This document shows, piece by piece, positions 45,982-55,451 of a stretch of DNA of 64,000 nt. Position 1 is the first letter of the stretch. The number at the start of each line of letters is the position of its first letter. The notes under the pieces are model-generated. The model searched no databases, was not told the origin of the DNA, and saw nothing but the letters and a program-made list of their open reading frames with translations. Both the position numbers and the translations under genes were made by a program. Origin of the DNA: Phycisphaerales bacterium (GTDB lineage: Bacteria > Planctomycetota > Phycisphaerae > Phycisphaerales > UBA1924); contig JADJMV010000016.1 of assembly GCA_016709445.1 (NCBI GenBank), positions 45,907-109,906 on the forward strand, written 5' to 3'.

Positions 45982-46973
45982 CTTCAGCTCCATTTTCTTG
46001 TCATGGTCAGTTCAGGACGATCGGCCGCGACGCTCCAACGCCGCGCCCGGCACGTCCGGGGGCGCCCGCGTTGCCCGGGTCTGAGTCGCGCCGCATCGAA
46101 GGCAATCGTTGTCCGTCTGGACTGCTCATTGCGATGTGGTCCCGTGCGGACCCGCGTGTGAGCCGCAACATGTTGACTGCCCTTCCGAAGCGGCGCGTCA
46201 TGCCCAGTATTCCCGCACAACGCTTCTCGACGCCCTCGCGGCGTGTCACCCGATATACGCGATCGTGCGCCGGCCAGTTCTCGACGCCGCGCGCACCCGC
46301 ACCCCAATTCACTCCCGGACGCGCACCAAGGCCCCCAGACGATCGCAAACGAACTCTCACGCCCGAATGCACACACACATCGCGCGGTCGCACGCACAAA
46401 CGCCCCACCACCGGACGCCGCACATGCTTCGCCACCCGTGGCCACAACCCGCCCTATTCGAACAGCCCCATCTGGCCACATGCCGCCGGGCGCCGAAACG
46501 CCGCGGAAGAAAGCTCCACACGCGTATCGCCATCCCCAACGCCTCCGCCCCATCAAACGCCACAGGCGAAGCGCAGCGAGGTGCCCGGCCAACAGGGTCT
46601 CCACGCCCGAATCGCAAGCCAGGGCCCCAAACCGCCAACAGCCCCACCAGCCCCCGCCCACGCCGACACGACCATCCCGCACCAGCGAAACCAACTCCCC
46701 ACTGGGAGCCAGGCGGGGGGGGGGGCGGTCTCTCCTTCCTACGTGTGGCTGGGGCCGGGGGGTTCGGACCCCGCCCTCTTCGCCCTCCTCCTCTGGTGGG
46801 CCATCCGCGCCCGCCGCGCCTGGAAGCCCTCCTGGGCCTGCCCAGCCTGCGGCTACGATCTCCGCAACCTCTCGACGCCCAACTGCCCCGAATGCGGCCG
46901 CCCTCAGCACGAAGACGCAACCACAACCTGACCGGCGCATCGCGAGGCCAACCACCCCAAGCGGGAGCACGCC
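45982..46973. other. about 1-kb stretch without an intact gene
   Basis: Open frames here are Arg/Pro/Thr-rich and look non-coding. The right third contains a G11 run (46715-46725) and, after it, a coding-like remnant (listed separately). I see no tRNA or mobile element. Confidence 0.5.
46726..46931 (+). pseudogene. zinc-ribbon protein, 3' remnant
   Basis: The last part of this frame reads ALFALLLWWAIRARR, then CPACGYDLRNLSTPNCPECG, the C-terminal zinc ribbon that many planctomycete membrane proteins carry after a transmembrane helix. No matching N-terminal part is found upstream, where a G11 run interrupts the sequence. I therefore call only a 3' fragment or frameshifted gene. It stops 42 bases before the fucosidase start. 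Confidence 0.4.
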
Positions 46974-48345
46974 ATGCCCTCACTCACCCGCGTCGCCCTG
47001 GCCCTGCTCCTCACCTCCACCGCCCTTGCCCAGCCCGACCCCGGCGCACCACCCCAAGCCATCGACGCATGGCGCGCCCGACGTTTCGGCATGTTCATCC
47101 ACTGGGGACCCGTCGCCCTCACCGGGCGCGAGATCGGCTGGTCCCGCGGCCGGCCCACCCCCATCGACGAATACGACCACCTCTACCAGCGCTTCAACCC
47201 CACCTCCTTCGACGCCGCCGCCTGGGCCGCCCTCGCCGACGACGCCGGCGCACGCTACCTCGTCCTCACCACCAAACACCACGACGGCTTCTGCCTCTGG
47301 CCCTCCGACTCCACCGACTACGACATCGCAAGCTCCCCCTTCCACCGCGACCCCGTCGCCGAACTCGCGGCCGCCTGCCGCGCCCAAGGCCTCGCCTTCG
47401 GAGCCTACTACTCCGTCCCCGACTGGCACCACCCCGACTACCCCAAGGGCAGCCCCCACGGCGAGACCGACAAGCCCGACCCCCATCCCGACCGCTACGC
47501 CGATTATCTCCGCGACCAGGTCACCGAACTCGCCACCCGCTACGGCCACCTCTGCACACTCTGGTTCGACATGCCCCGCGAGTTCGGCCCCGACCAGGGC
47601 CTCCCCACCGTCGCGATGCTCCGCAAGCTCCAGCCCGACATCGTGATCAACGACCGCGCCTTCACACCCGACAGCACGACCACCACCGTCGGCGACTACG
47701 CCACCCCCGAGCAGCGCATCGGCGGGTTCGACCGCTCACGCCCCTGGGAGTCCTGCATCACCATGGGGCGCAGCAAGGGCGCCGACCAACCGCCCTCAAC
47801 GTCGGCCCCAGCCCCGCCAGGCCGACACCTCCGCTCGGCGCTGGGTCCACGCCCACGAGCACGCCATCTACGACCCCGGGCGCCCTTCAAGCCCGGCCCT
47901 GGCCTCCACCTGCCGCGAAAGCACGGTCAACCTCTTCACCTTCCGCTGGCCCGAGACGGCGCTCCGCCTCCCCCATCGAGCCCCGCGTGTCCACGCCCGG
48001 CCGCGACGTCGCGCTCGATCAGAGCGACGACGGGCTCTCGCTGACCCTCCCGCCGCCCGACCGCGACCCCGTCGCCACCCTCATCGCGCTCACGCTCGAC
48101 TCCAACGCCCTCGCCATCCCACCGATCGATGTCCCCGGCCGCCCTCGGGCTCGCTCGCCTTTGCAAAGCAGGCAACGGCCTCGAACACCTTCCAGCGCAG
48201 CGATTACTACGCCCCATCCCGGGGGGGGGGGGGGGGGCGGGGGGGACGACCTCGGGCAGCCCGCGGAGATCGCCTCGATCATGATCGACGAGCCCGCCGA
48301 GTACCAGCGCATCCGCGCCTTCACCATCGAGTGCGAGCAGGGGGC
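46974..48345 (+). pseudogene. GH29 alpha-L-fucosidase with discoidin tail, heavily frame-broken
   Basis: The first 270 codons (46974 to about 47785) form an intact N-terminal half of a GH29 fucosidase: signal peptide ending TALAQ, then RRFGMFIHWGPVALTG, VLTTKHHDGFCLWPS, and the nucleophile Asp in LCTLWFDMPREFG. Beyond that, expected pieces appear in turn in three frames (LNVGP at about 47795, WVHAHEHAIYDP at about 47845, LTLPPPDRDPVATLIALTLD at about 48040) with the stretch between WESCIT and LNVGP missing. A discoidin-like tail (ASNTFQRSDYYAP, then PAEIASIMIDEPAEYQRIRA) is interrupted by G17 (48221-48237) and ends near 48345. It is either decayed or damaged in assembly. It would have released fucose from glycans. 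Confidence 0.75.
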
Positions 48346-48451
48346 GGGGGGACCACCGGGGGCTGACCTCGGCCCCCGCGGGGCCTCAGCGCGGGGGAAC
48401 CCCGTCCGCGGGACGACCACCCGACGCCAAAGCACAAGCGGCGGCCTCCCC

Positions 48452-48472
48452 CACCGACGCGGGGGAGGCCGC
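48452..48472 (-). terminator. putative terminator hairpin after the minus-strand dockerin gene
   Basis: Arms around GGCCTCCCCC and GGGGGAGGCC (in 48443-48472) form a long GC stem about 100 bases past the stop at 48575. The T-rich flank on the minus strand is weak (TTGTGCTTT), so this is tentative. Confidence 0.4.
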
Positions 48473-48574
48473 CGACGTCCCGACCCACTCACGCCCACGA
48501 GACGCGAGCCGATACAGGAACTTCCGATCCGGCCGCGCGACGCCCCGGGCCAAGTCGGGACGCCAGCGCCGGCA

Positions 48575-49393
48575 TCAGCAGCCGGCCGTCCAGCCGTTCA
48601 AGAAGCAGATCACGTCGCGCGTATCCACCAGGCCGTTCCCGTCGCAGTCCGACGAGGCGTCGTTCGCCGACCACGCATTGAGGAACGCGATCACGTCGCG
48701 GGTATCGACCAGACCGTCGCCATTGAAGTCCGCAAAGCACCCGCCCGCCTTGACCAGCGAGATGTCGTCGTAATACACCGTCTCCGTGTGCGGCGCGTAC
48801 AGATCGAGGTTGGCGATCTCCACCGCACCGTCCAGCAGTGTGTCCCATTCGCCGCTCGAGACCAGGTCGCCGCCGTAGTAGGTCTCGACGTAGTTGTTGT
48901 CCAGGTCGATCTCGCACCGGATCTCGACCCACTCGTCAAAGATCGCCGTCAGATAGTTGCTCCCCGAACCGTAGAAATCCTGCATGTCGTCGTGCACGTC
49001 CCCGTTGAGCGGATCGACCGCGAGCTGCACCGCCCAGTCGTACGGCCCGAAATCCGCGTAGACATTCTGTAGCAGCATGTAGGTCACCGAATCCAGCGTG
49101 GAAGGCACGTACTGGTACGCCGTGAACGTCCACTGACCACTGGTGTACCCGGCAAGGGGGTGGATCGCATCGGTGTTGTTGCTGCACGCGATCGAGTGCG
49201 CCACGCTGTGCGCCTGCTCGCTCGACACCGTCCCCGCCACCGCGCTGTCCCCATCCCAGCCCGACCAACCACCCACGCCGTAGAGCGACGAGCCGTCCGA
49301 GTACGAATCAAAGTTCTCACTCCACTGCGCCGACGCAGAACCAGCCGCCACCAGAAGGACCGCTGCGCCCGCAAGAATCTTGCAACTCATCAT
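48575..49393 (-). CDS. secreted jelly-roll protein with GC-type dockerin tail
   Basis: A 272-residue exported protein. The signal peptide ends GSASAQ (about residue 23). The body starts WSENFDSYSDGSSLYGVGGW and ends in VYYDDISLVKAG, the signature of LamG-like or carbohydrate-binding jelly-roll domains that record a whole extracellular domain with a calcium site. The tail is CFADFNGDG, then SDCDGNG, each followed by LVDTRDVI..FLN, and ends TAGC. ATG 49393 is chosen for its AAGGAG eight bases upstream; an ATG one codon later is equivalent. Confidence 0.85.
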   Translation of the reverse strand: MMSCKILAGAAVLLVAAGSASAQWSENFDSYSDGSSLYGVGGWSGWDGDSAVAGTVSSEQAHSVAHSIACSNNTDAIHPLAGYTSGQWTFTAYQYVPSTLDSVTYMLLQNVYADFGPYDWAVQLAVDPLNGDVHDDMQDFYGSGSNYLTAIFDEWVEIRCEIDLDNNYVETYYGGDLVSSGEWDTLLDGAVEIANLDLYAPHTETVYYDDISLVKAGGCFADFNGDGLVDTRDVIAFLNAWSANDASSDCDGNGLVDTRDVICFLNGWTAGC

Positions 49394-50226
49394 GGAAACG
49401 CTCCTTACCCAGAAAGGCTGCACCGTGGGCCCGGGGTTCTTCCCACAGCCACGACCGAACACCGAGCTTTCCGGCAACACAACCCCGCTCAGAAAGAGCG
49501 GCGGAACCCCTTCGAGAAACCCGAACCGCAACGACACACAATTAGCGGACCATGGCCGGAGATGCAAGGAGAAACTCGCACTTTCTGCATCATCCACCCC
49601 GACGAAGCCCGCGCGCCGACGACACCAATGCCAACTTCCCGGCACGCTGCGCACGCCCAACCGACCAGCCCAACCGAACGACGCGCCGCCGCCACGGGTC
49701 TCAACGGCGCAATCTCCCCGCGGCCCGCTCAGCCGGCAGAACGCACGAGCGCATCATCGCATGGATCGGGGAGATCAAGCGAACCGGAAACGGCGATTCG
49801 TGAGCATCCGATCGCGCAAGGCTCGACCGCGTATGGCGCGGGCTGATCAGCAGCAGCGCCGCGTTGCCGTGGCGCCGCGACGAGACCGCGCCAGTCAGTC
49901 GCCCCGTGCGCGCAGCCCTGGAGCGCGGCGCCATGGTCTCCCGCGTGTCAGTCGTCCCCAACCCGCTCTGAAGAGCGGGGCCCAGCCCCGCATGCGGCGT
50001 GGTCGTGGCGACGAGGCCGGTTCCGGTCCGGGCGTGGCGACGAGGAACTCCACGCGGATCGGAGTGCTCCCGGTGCGGCCGCGCCCGTCGAGACTCTCAG
50101 GCCGCCGTCCCGAGTGCGGCGCAAAGACAAACCCGCCGCCACACCGTTGGAGCCAGCCCACATCCCCCTACGCCCCACTGCGCGGCCTTCGCGTGCAATC
50201 CCCCCGCGTCCCGCCTCAGGCCCCCC
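49394..50226. other. 833-base intergenic stretch, nothing recognised
   Basis: The frames here are Arg/Pro/Thr-rich without family resemblance on either strand. One compact hairpin (7-bp stem CCCGCTC/GAGCGGG with TGAA loop, 49962-49979) and a repeated CGTGGCGACGAGG word near 50010-50045 are the only structure I see. Confidence 0.5.
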
Positions 50227-50967
50227 TCAGCACATCGTCATCCCGCCATCGACCGCGATCACCTGCCCCGTCAGGAATCCCGCCTCGTCGCTGGTCACGT
50301 ACGCGACCGCCGCGGCAATATCCCCCGCCTCACCCAGCCGCTTGATCGCCATCGCGTCCTTCACCTTGTCGGTGATCTCTTCTCCAAGGTTCGCCGTCAT
50401 GTCCGTCTGGATGAACCCCGGTGCCACCACGTTGCACGTGATCCCCTTGCCGCCGAGCTCCCGCGCGATCGTCTTGCTCAGCCCCAGCAGGCCGCTCTTC
50501 GCGGCCGCGTAGTTCGCCTGCCCCGCGTTCCCCACCAGCCCGCTCGTCGAGGCGATATTCACGATCCGCCCGAACCGCTGCTTCATCATCGACCGCGCCG
50601 CCGCCCGGATCGCAACGAAGGCGCTCGTCAGGTTCACCGCGATCACCTCGTCCCATTCCTCGTCGCTCATCCGCAGCGAGAGATTGTCCCGCGTGATCCC
50701 CGCGTTGTTCACGAGAATGTCCAGCCGGCCCCGCTCCTTCGCGATCCCCTCGATCGCCGCCCCCCACGCCGCGCGCTCCCCCACATCGACCGCGCACACG
50801 CTCGCCTCGCCCCCCCCGTCCTCGATCGCGCTCTTGACCTCCGCCAGCGGCGCCGCCGACCGCGACACCAGCACCACATGCCGCCCGTCCTTGGCCAAGC
50901 GAAGCGCAATCGCCCGCCCAATCCCCCGGCTCGCCCCAGTCACCACCGCAACACGAGTCTCGCTCAC
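50227..50967 (-). CDS. fabG: 3-oxoacyl-ACP reductase
   Basis: A 246-residue short-chain dehydrogenase that reduces 3-oxoacyl-ACP with NADPH in fatty acid elongation. TGASRGIG binds NADPH, NNAG follows, the catalytic Ser is in NIASTSGLVGN, and the Tyr/Lys pair in YAAAKSG; the FabG-type end VIAVDGGMTMC is present. The start is GTG 50967 with GGAGGTG upstream, since the longer frame begins with a Gly-rich shadow. fabD and a lipoprotein gene lie upstream on the same strand, which supports FabG over a generic reductase. Confidence 0.93.
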   Translation of the reverse strand: MSETRVAVVTGASRGIGRAIALRLAKDGRHVVLVSRSAAPLAEVKSAIEDGGGEASVCAVDVGERAAWGAAIEGIAKERGRLDILVNNAGITRDNLSLRMSDEEWDEVIAVNLTSAFVAIRAAARSMMKQRFGRIVNIASTSGLVGNAGQANYAAAKSGLLGLSKTIARELGGKGITCNVVAPGFIQTDMTANLGEEITDKVKDAMAIKRLGEAGDIAAAVAYVTSDEAGFLTGQVIAVDGGMTMC

Positions 50968-51068
50968 AACCCCACCTCCACACCAACCGCCGCCACCAAG
51001 CACCCGCGCACCGTCCCTCGCCCTACACCAGACGCACCCCGCGATGTGCTATCTGGCCCGGCGGCCGC

Positions 51069-52016
51069 TCACCCACCGCCCGGGATCGTCACCGGCCCCG
51101 CAGGCGTGTTCTTCTTCCGCTGCCCGGGCTCGGCAGACTCCTCCGCAGGAGGGGGCCCGCCCTCGTCCCCGCCGCCGGCGTCGCGTCCGCCGCCGCCCAG
51201 CGCCTCGAGGATCGCCCGCAGCTTCTCCCGCACGTCCGGCGGGAGCTTCTCACCGAACTGGTCAAGGAACGCCTGCAGCCGTTGCGGATCAGGATTTGTT
51301 GGATCCAGCCCGAACTGGGCCAACTGCGCCAGCACGGCCGGATCGACCCCCGCAAAGGCCGAGACGCCGCCCGCCCCGCCGTCCTCGAGCGCTGTCGGCG
51401 ACAGCCCGTCCCACGCCGCCGCCCGCGCCCGCTCCTCGCCCGACGCCGGCTTCGCCGTGAACACCCAGTTGTCGAACAGCTTCTTGCCCGACCACACGAG
51501 CACGTACGCCCCGTCGGGGTCCTGCACCGCCAACGCCAACTCCGTCCGCTCCGGGGCCTCGCTCAGACGCGACCCCGAGTCGATCGAGACCACACGCACC
51601 GCCTCGATCTTGTCCGTCGCATCGAGCCACTGCTCGTTGGTCACCAGTTGATCCAGGATCGGCTGGTCCCGCTTGTCCAAGAGCTTCCGCAGCCCGTCGC
51701 TGTCACCCTTGGCAAAGGCGTCCGCCAGGTGCACCGCCGCCTCGGCCAGGCTCCGGTCCACCGGCGCCTGCGACGGTGCAAACTCGACCCGCGCATCCAC
51801 CCCCATGGATTGCACAAGCGACGCCACGTCCAGCGGCTCGGGGTCCGGTTGCCGAATCACCGGTGGCGGCGGGGGCGGAGGCGGAGGCGGGGCCTTCTTG
51901 CACCCCCCCAAAGAGAGCAGGGCCATCGCCCCCAGCACCAGGCCCGCACTCCCCAACAGCCACGACCCATGCGTCGGCTGCGCTCGGCCCATCTCACCCT
52001 GCGATCGGTTCGTCAT
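51069..52016 (-). CDS. lipoprotein encoded between fabD and fabG
   Basis: A 315-residue lipoprotein of unknown function. The signal ends in the lipobox LGGC after LVLGAMALLS. A run of ten Pro follows the Lys pair, then a soluble domain (about 75-235) with DLFDN-like and LVWSGKKLFDNWVFTAKP segments, and a C-terminal part rich in Asp, Pro and Gly (FGLDPTNPDPQRLQAFLDQF). ATG 52016 is chosen for its AAGGTG seven bases upstream; the start at 51992 has its site too close. It overlaps the end of fabD by about 20 bases, so it is translationally coupled to the fab operon, though no lipid-synthesis role is evident. Confidence 0.78.
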   Translation of the reverse strand: MTNRSQGEMGRAQPTHGSWLLGSAGLVLGAMALLSLGGCKKAPPPPPPPPPPVIRQPDPEPLDVASLVQSMGVDARVEFAPSQAPVDRSLAEAAVHLADAFAKGDSDGLRKLLDKRDQPILDQLVTNEQWLDATDKIEAVRVVSIDSGSRLSEAPERTELALAVQDPDGAYVLVWSGKKLFDNWVFTAKPASGEERARAAAWDGLSPTALEDGGAGGVSAFAGVDPAVLAQLAQFGLDPTNPDPQRLQAFLDQFGEKLPPDVREKLRAILEALGGGGRDAGGGDEGGPPPAEESAEPGQRKKNTPAGPVTIPGGG

Positions 52017-52965
52017 AGCTCTGCACCTTCGTCGCGCGGTCAATCCGCCGCATCAGCCCCGAGAGCGTCTTCCCCGGCGCGACCTCCACGAAGTCGCCCG
52101 CCGCGTTCGCCACCAGCCACTGGCAGCACTCCGACCACCGCACCGGGCTGGTCAGCTGCTCCACCAGCCGCTGCCGGATGGCATCCACCATACTACCGCC
52201 ACCCCCCGCCGCATGAGGCTGCCCAGTCACGTTCGAAAGCACCGGGCACCTCGGCTCGGTGATCGCCGCGGCCGCCAGGGCCTCCCCCAGCCGCTCCGCC
52301 GCCGGCGCCATGATCGGGGAATGGAAGGCACCCGCCACCACCAAAGGCGTCGCCCGCAACCCCGCAGCCTCCGCCGCCCCCAGCGAGCGCTCGCACGCCC
52401 CGCGGCTGCCACTGATGACCACCTGACCCGGCGCGTTGAAATTCGCGCACACCAGCACCTCGCCCCCCGACGCCGCGTCGCACACCCCCTGCGCCGACGC
52501 CTCGTCCGCGCCGATCAACGCCACCATCCCGCTCGGCACCGCCTCCGCGGCCTCCTGCATCGCGCGCCCCCGCAGCGCCACCAGCCGCAGACCCTCCTCG
52601 AATCCAATCGCCCCCGCCGCGCACAGCGCCGTGTACTCGCCCAGGCTCAACCCCGCCGACGCCATCGGCGACTCCCAGTCGTCGTGCCACACCTTCTGCG
52701 CCGAGGCGAACATCGCCCCGCCAACCGTGTAGATCGCCGGCTGCGAAACATCCGTCCGGTTCAGCAGGTCCGCCGGCCCCTCAAAGCAGATCTTTGAGAG
52801 CTTCGGCATCCCCGCCGTCGCCGGCGATGCCCGCCAGAAGTCCGACATCACCCGGTCGGCCGCCTCGAACACCTCCCGAGCCTCGGGCGATGAATCGAAC
52901 CACGCCTTTCCCATCCCCACCGCCTGCGCACCTTGACCCGGACAAAGAACGACTTTCTGCTTCAT
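51994..52965 (-). CDS. fabD: malonyl-CoA:ACP transacylase
   Basis: A 323-residue enzyme that loads malonyl groups onto acyl carrier protein. The Ser nucleophile sits in GLSLGEYTALC, the oxyanion Gln in CPGQGAQAVGMG, and the catalytic His in VAGAFHSPIM. Length matches FabD, somewhat above the 300-310 norm. ATG 52965 is preferred over the ATG six bases earlier, because AGGA then lies at the usual distance. The gene leads the fabD-lipoprotein-fabG group; fabH, plsX and rpmF lie 5-7 kb away on the same strand, separated by two inserted genes. Confidence 0.94.
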   Translation of the reverse strand: MKQKVVLCPGQGAQAVGMGKAWFDSSPEAREVFEAADRVMSDFWRASPATAGMPKLSKICFEGPADLLNRTDVSQPAIYTVGGAMFASAQKVWHDDWESPMASAGLSLGEYTALCAAGAIGFEEGLRLVALRGRAMQEAAEAVPSGMVALIGADEASAQGVCDAASGGEVLVCANFNAPGQVVISGSRGACERSLGAAEAAGLRATPLVVAGAFHSPIMAPAAERLGEALAAAAITEPRCPVLSNVTGQPHAAGGGGSMVDAIRQRLVEQLTSPVRWSECCQWLVANAAGDFVEVAPGKTLSGLMRRIDRATKVQSYDEPIAG

Positions 52966-53066
52966 GCCCATATCCTAGTTTGTCTGGCCCAACCGCAACC
53001 TCCCCCCCCCTCCCCCGGTAGGAACGGCGGACCCGCAACCCGTCGCGGAAAACGGAGGGCAAAGAA

Positions 53067-55367
53067 ATGAAGTGGCACGTTGATCGGGCCGGCGCGCGCT
53101 GGCACGCGGTGATTTTGTTCGCCCTTTCGAGCGTCGCAGGCGCGCAGTGCGACCAGCCCTGGTTCGAGCCACGAGCCCTGTACCGCTCCACGCCAGTCGC
53201 GGCCATCGACGCCGATGGCGCGGGCCTGCTCGAAATCGTCGCCAGAGACAACGCCGGATTGGCGGTCTGGACCCTCGATCAGGGCCCGATCCCCCAGCGC
53301 TCTCCGATCTTCGACGGGGGTGTCGACGAGGCGCTCGCCGCCGACTTCGACGGCGATGGCGACACCGATATCGCAGCGATCACCGACTCTCGGCAGATGG
53401 TGAGGGTCTTCACGCACGAGGCCGGGGCCTGGACCGAGACCGCGACGATCGCGATCCAGGCCGACGGCATGGTCGCCCTCGACCACCTCGGCGACGGAGA
53501 CACCGACCTCCTCGTGATCGACCACACCGGCGAGGCGCACATCCTCGTGAACCCAGGCAATGGTGCGCTGAGCGATCTCGGGGTGGTCATCTCGGGCAGC
53601 ATCCACGATGCGCAGGCCGCGCGCATCAATGCCGACGCGCTGGACGATCTCTACCTCTCCTTCGGCAGCACCGCGGACGACAGCGCCGTATACCTCCAGC
53701 AGGGCGACGGCACATTCATCCCCGGCCCGCCCCCAGGAGTGCGGCCGGACCTCCTCGCCGACATGAACCACGACGGCGTCGTCGACATCCTCGTCAACGC
53801 CAACGGTGTGCTGGAATGGCGCCCCGCTCTCGGCGACGGCTCCTTCGCGAACGCGACGACGCTGATCGCCGCGGACCTCGACCCGGGGTTTGCCGGCGAT
53901 CTCGACGGCGATGGAGACACCGACATCCTCGGGACGAATGCAGACAACCAGGCCGTCGTCTACCGCAACCTTGGGTCCAACGCATTCGAGCCCGTCGGGC
54001 AGGTCCTGCCCGCCTCCGGTTCCTACGTCGCAATGTTCGCCGCCGATATCGATGGCGACGGCGCGCTCGATCTCTTCACGAGCGAGTCGAGCGACGCGAT
54101 CGTCCTCCGAGGCAACGGCAACTGCTCCTTCCTCGTCCCCCCGGCCGCCGACCTGCCGGCGCCCCTCTCCGTCCGACGCATGACCACCGGAGACCTCGAT
54201 CACGACGGCGATACCGACGCGGTGCTGCTCACCGCCCCACCGGGCGGGGAAGCGGGCGTGGCGATCTACCTCAACGACGGTTCCGGCAATTTCTCGCTCC
54301 TGCGAACCGAATCCGGCGCCGACGGCGCCGACGGATATGAACCGCCCGTGCTCGCCGACCTCGACCACGACGGCGACACCGACATCGCGTTCTGGGTCGA
54401 TGGGCGCGTCGTAATGCTCGAGAACACCCCCGACGGGCAGTTCTCCGCACGCCACGAGGTGGCCGCGGGCCAGACCTTCCTCGGCGCCCCGCTCCTCTCG
54501 GCCGACCTCGATCGCAACGGCCTGCCCGACCTCATCTACCCGCCCAGCAGCGTCGGAGAGCACGCCACGGTGCTGCTCAACCAGGGCGGGTGGGACTTCG
54601 TAGGTCAGGCACTCGATACCGACCCCTACCCGGTGCCGCGCGCCCTGCTCGATCTCACCGGCGACGGCATCGAGGACCTCGTCGCCACCAACAGCGGCAT
54701 CACCGGCGGGGAGTTGGGTGTCCTGCCGGGCCACGGCGACGCCACCTTCGGCGCGCCCATCGTCTCCGATCTCATCAACCAGCGCGACGCCTTCTTCTTT
54801 CCCGGCGATTTCAACGGCGACGGTCGCACCGACCTCCTCTCGATTCCATCCTCCGGGCCCAGCATTGCGCTCCTTTCCGGGGACGGGGCGGGAGGCTTCA
54901 CCGATCTCGGGGAGGTCGCGAGATACAGCTCGCCGCGCGGCATCGGCGTCGCCGACTTCAACGAGGACGGCTTCGACGACTTCGTCGCGGGCAGCCAGAC
55001 CACCGGCTCGGTCGATCTCACCCTCTCCGACGGCGACGGCACATTCAGCGAACCCATCACCCTGGCCGTCGACAGCTCGCTTACAGCGGCCACCGCACAA
55101 CTCGACGGCCGGGGCGGCATCGACATCCTGATTGCCCACAACCGCGATACCGCCAGCGGGACCCTGACCACACTCCTCAACCAGTGCGGCCCCTACCCGT
55201 GCCCGGTGGACCTCAACCACGACGGTCGGGCGGATACCCTCGACTTCGTCAGGTTCCTGAACCTCTGGGCGGGCGACTCATCGGCCGCCGATTGGGACCA
55301 GAACGGTCGCATCGATACCCGCGATCTCGTCGCGTTCCTCAACGAATGGGTGGGCGGCTGCGCCTGA
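53067..55367 (+). CDS. secreted VCBS/FG-GAP repeat protein with GC-type dockerin tail
   Basis: A 766-residue exported protein. The signal peptide ends SVAGAQ (about residue 28). Residues about 40-690 are roughly a dozen VCBS/FG-GAP units with the calcium motif DFDGDGDTD, HDGDTDIAFW and DFNEDGFDDF, making one or two beta-propellers. The tail (CPVDLNHDG, then ADWDQNG, each with DTxDxxxFLN) ends VGGCA, one residue longer than its siblings. It is on the opposite strand from the fab genes, inserted between fabD and the four-repeat lipoprotein, and its promoter faces away from fabD. Confidence 0.87.
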   Translation: MKWHVDRAGARWHAVILFALSSVAGAQCDQPWFEPRALYRSTPVAAIDADGAGLLEIVARDNAGLAVWTLDQGPIPQRSPIFDGGVDEALAADFDGDGDTDIAAITDSRQMVRVFTHEAGAWTETATIAIQADGMVALDHLGDGDTDLLVIDHTGEAHILVNPGNGALSDLGVVISGSIHDAQAARINADALDDLYLSFGSTADDSAVYLQQGDGTFIPGPPPGVRPDLLADMNHDGVVDILVNANGVLEWRPALGDGSFANATTLIAADLDPGFAGDLDGDGDTDILGTNADNQAVVYRNLGSNAFEPVGQVLPASGSYVAMFAADIDGDGALDLFTSESSDAIVLRGNGNCSFLVPPAADLPAPLSVRRMTTGDLDHDGDTDAVLLTAPPGGEAGVAIYLNDGSGNFSLLRTESGADGADGYEPPVLADLDHDGDTDIAFWVDGRVVMLENTPDGQFSARHEVAAGQTFLGAPLLSADLDRNGLPDLIYPPSSVGEHATVLLNQGGWDFVGQALDTDPYPVPRALLDLTGDGIEDLVATNSGITGGELGVLPGHGDATFGAPIVSDLINQRDAFFFPGDFNGDGRTDLLSIPSSGPSIALLSGDGAGGFTDLGEVARYSSPRGIGVADFNEDGFDDFVAGSQTTGSVDLTLSDGDGTFSEPITLAVDSSLTAATAQLDGRGGIDILIAHNRDTASGTLTTLLNQCGPYPCPVDLNHDGRADTLDFVRFLNLWAGDSSAADWDQNGRIDTRDLVAFLNEWVGGCA

Positions 55368-55451
55368 CCCCAAGCCCGAGAGAGCCGGCGGGCCCGCGAT
55401 CCCGCCGGCCCGCACCCCGAGGCCCCCGCGCCGGCCCGACGTCCGTGGCCT

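Noticed and set aside
46109..49072. 987-residue open frame on the plus strand
   Set aside because: It joins a non-coding stretch, out-of-frame fucosidase pieces and the complement of a dockerin gene. Only the short fucosidase parts are family-like.
49962..49979. 7-bp hairpin as a terminator
   Set aside because: No gene ends nearby in either direction and there is no T-run, so I left it as an isolated hairpin.
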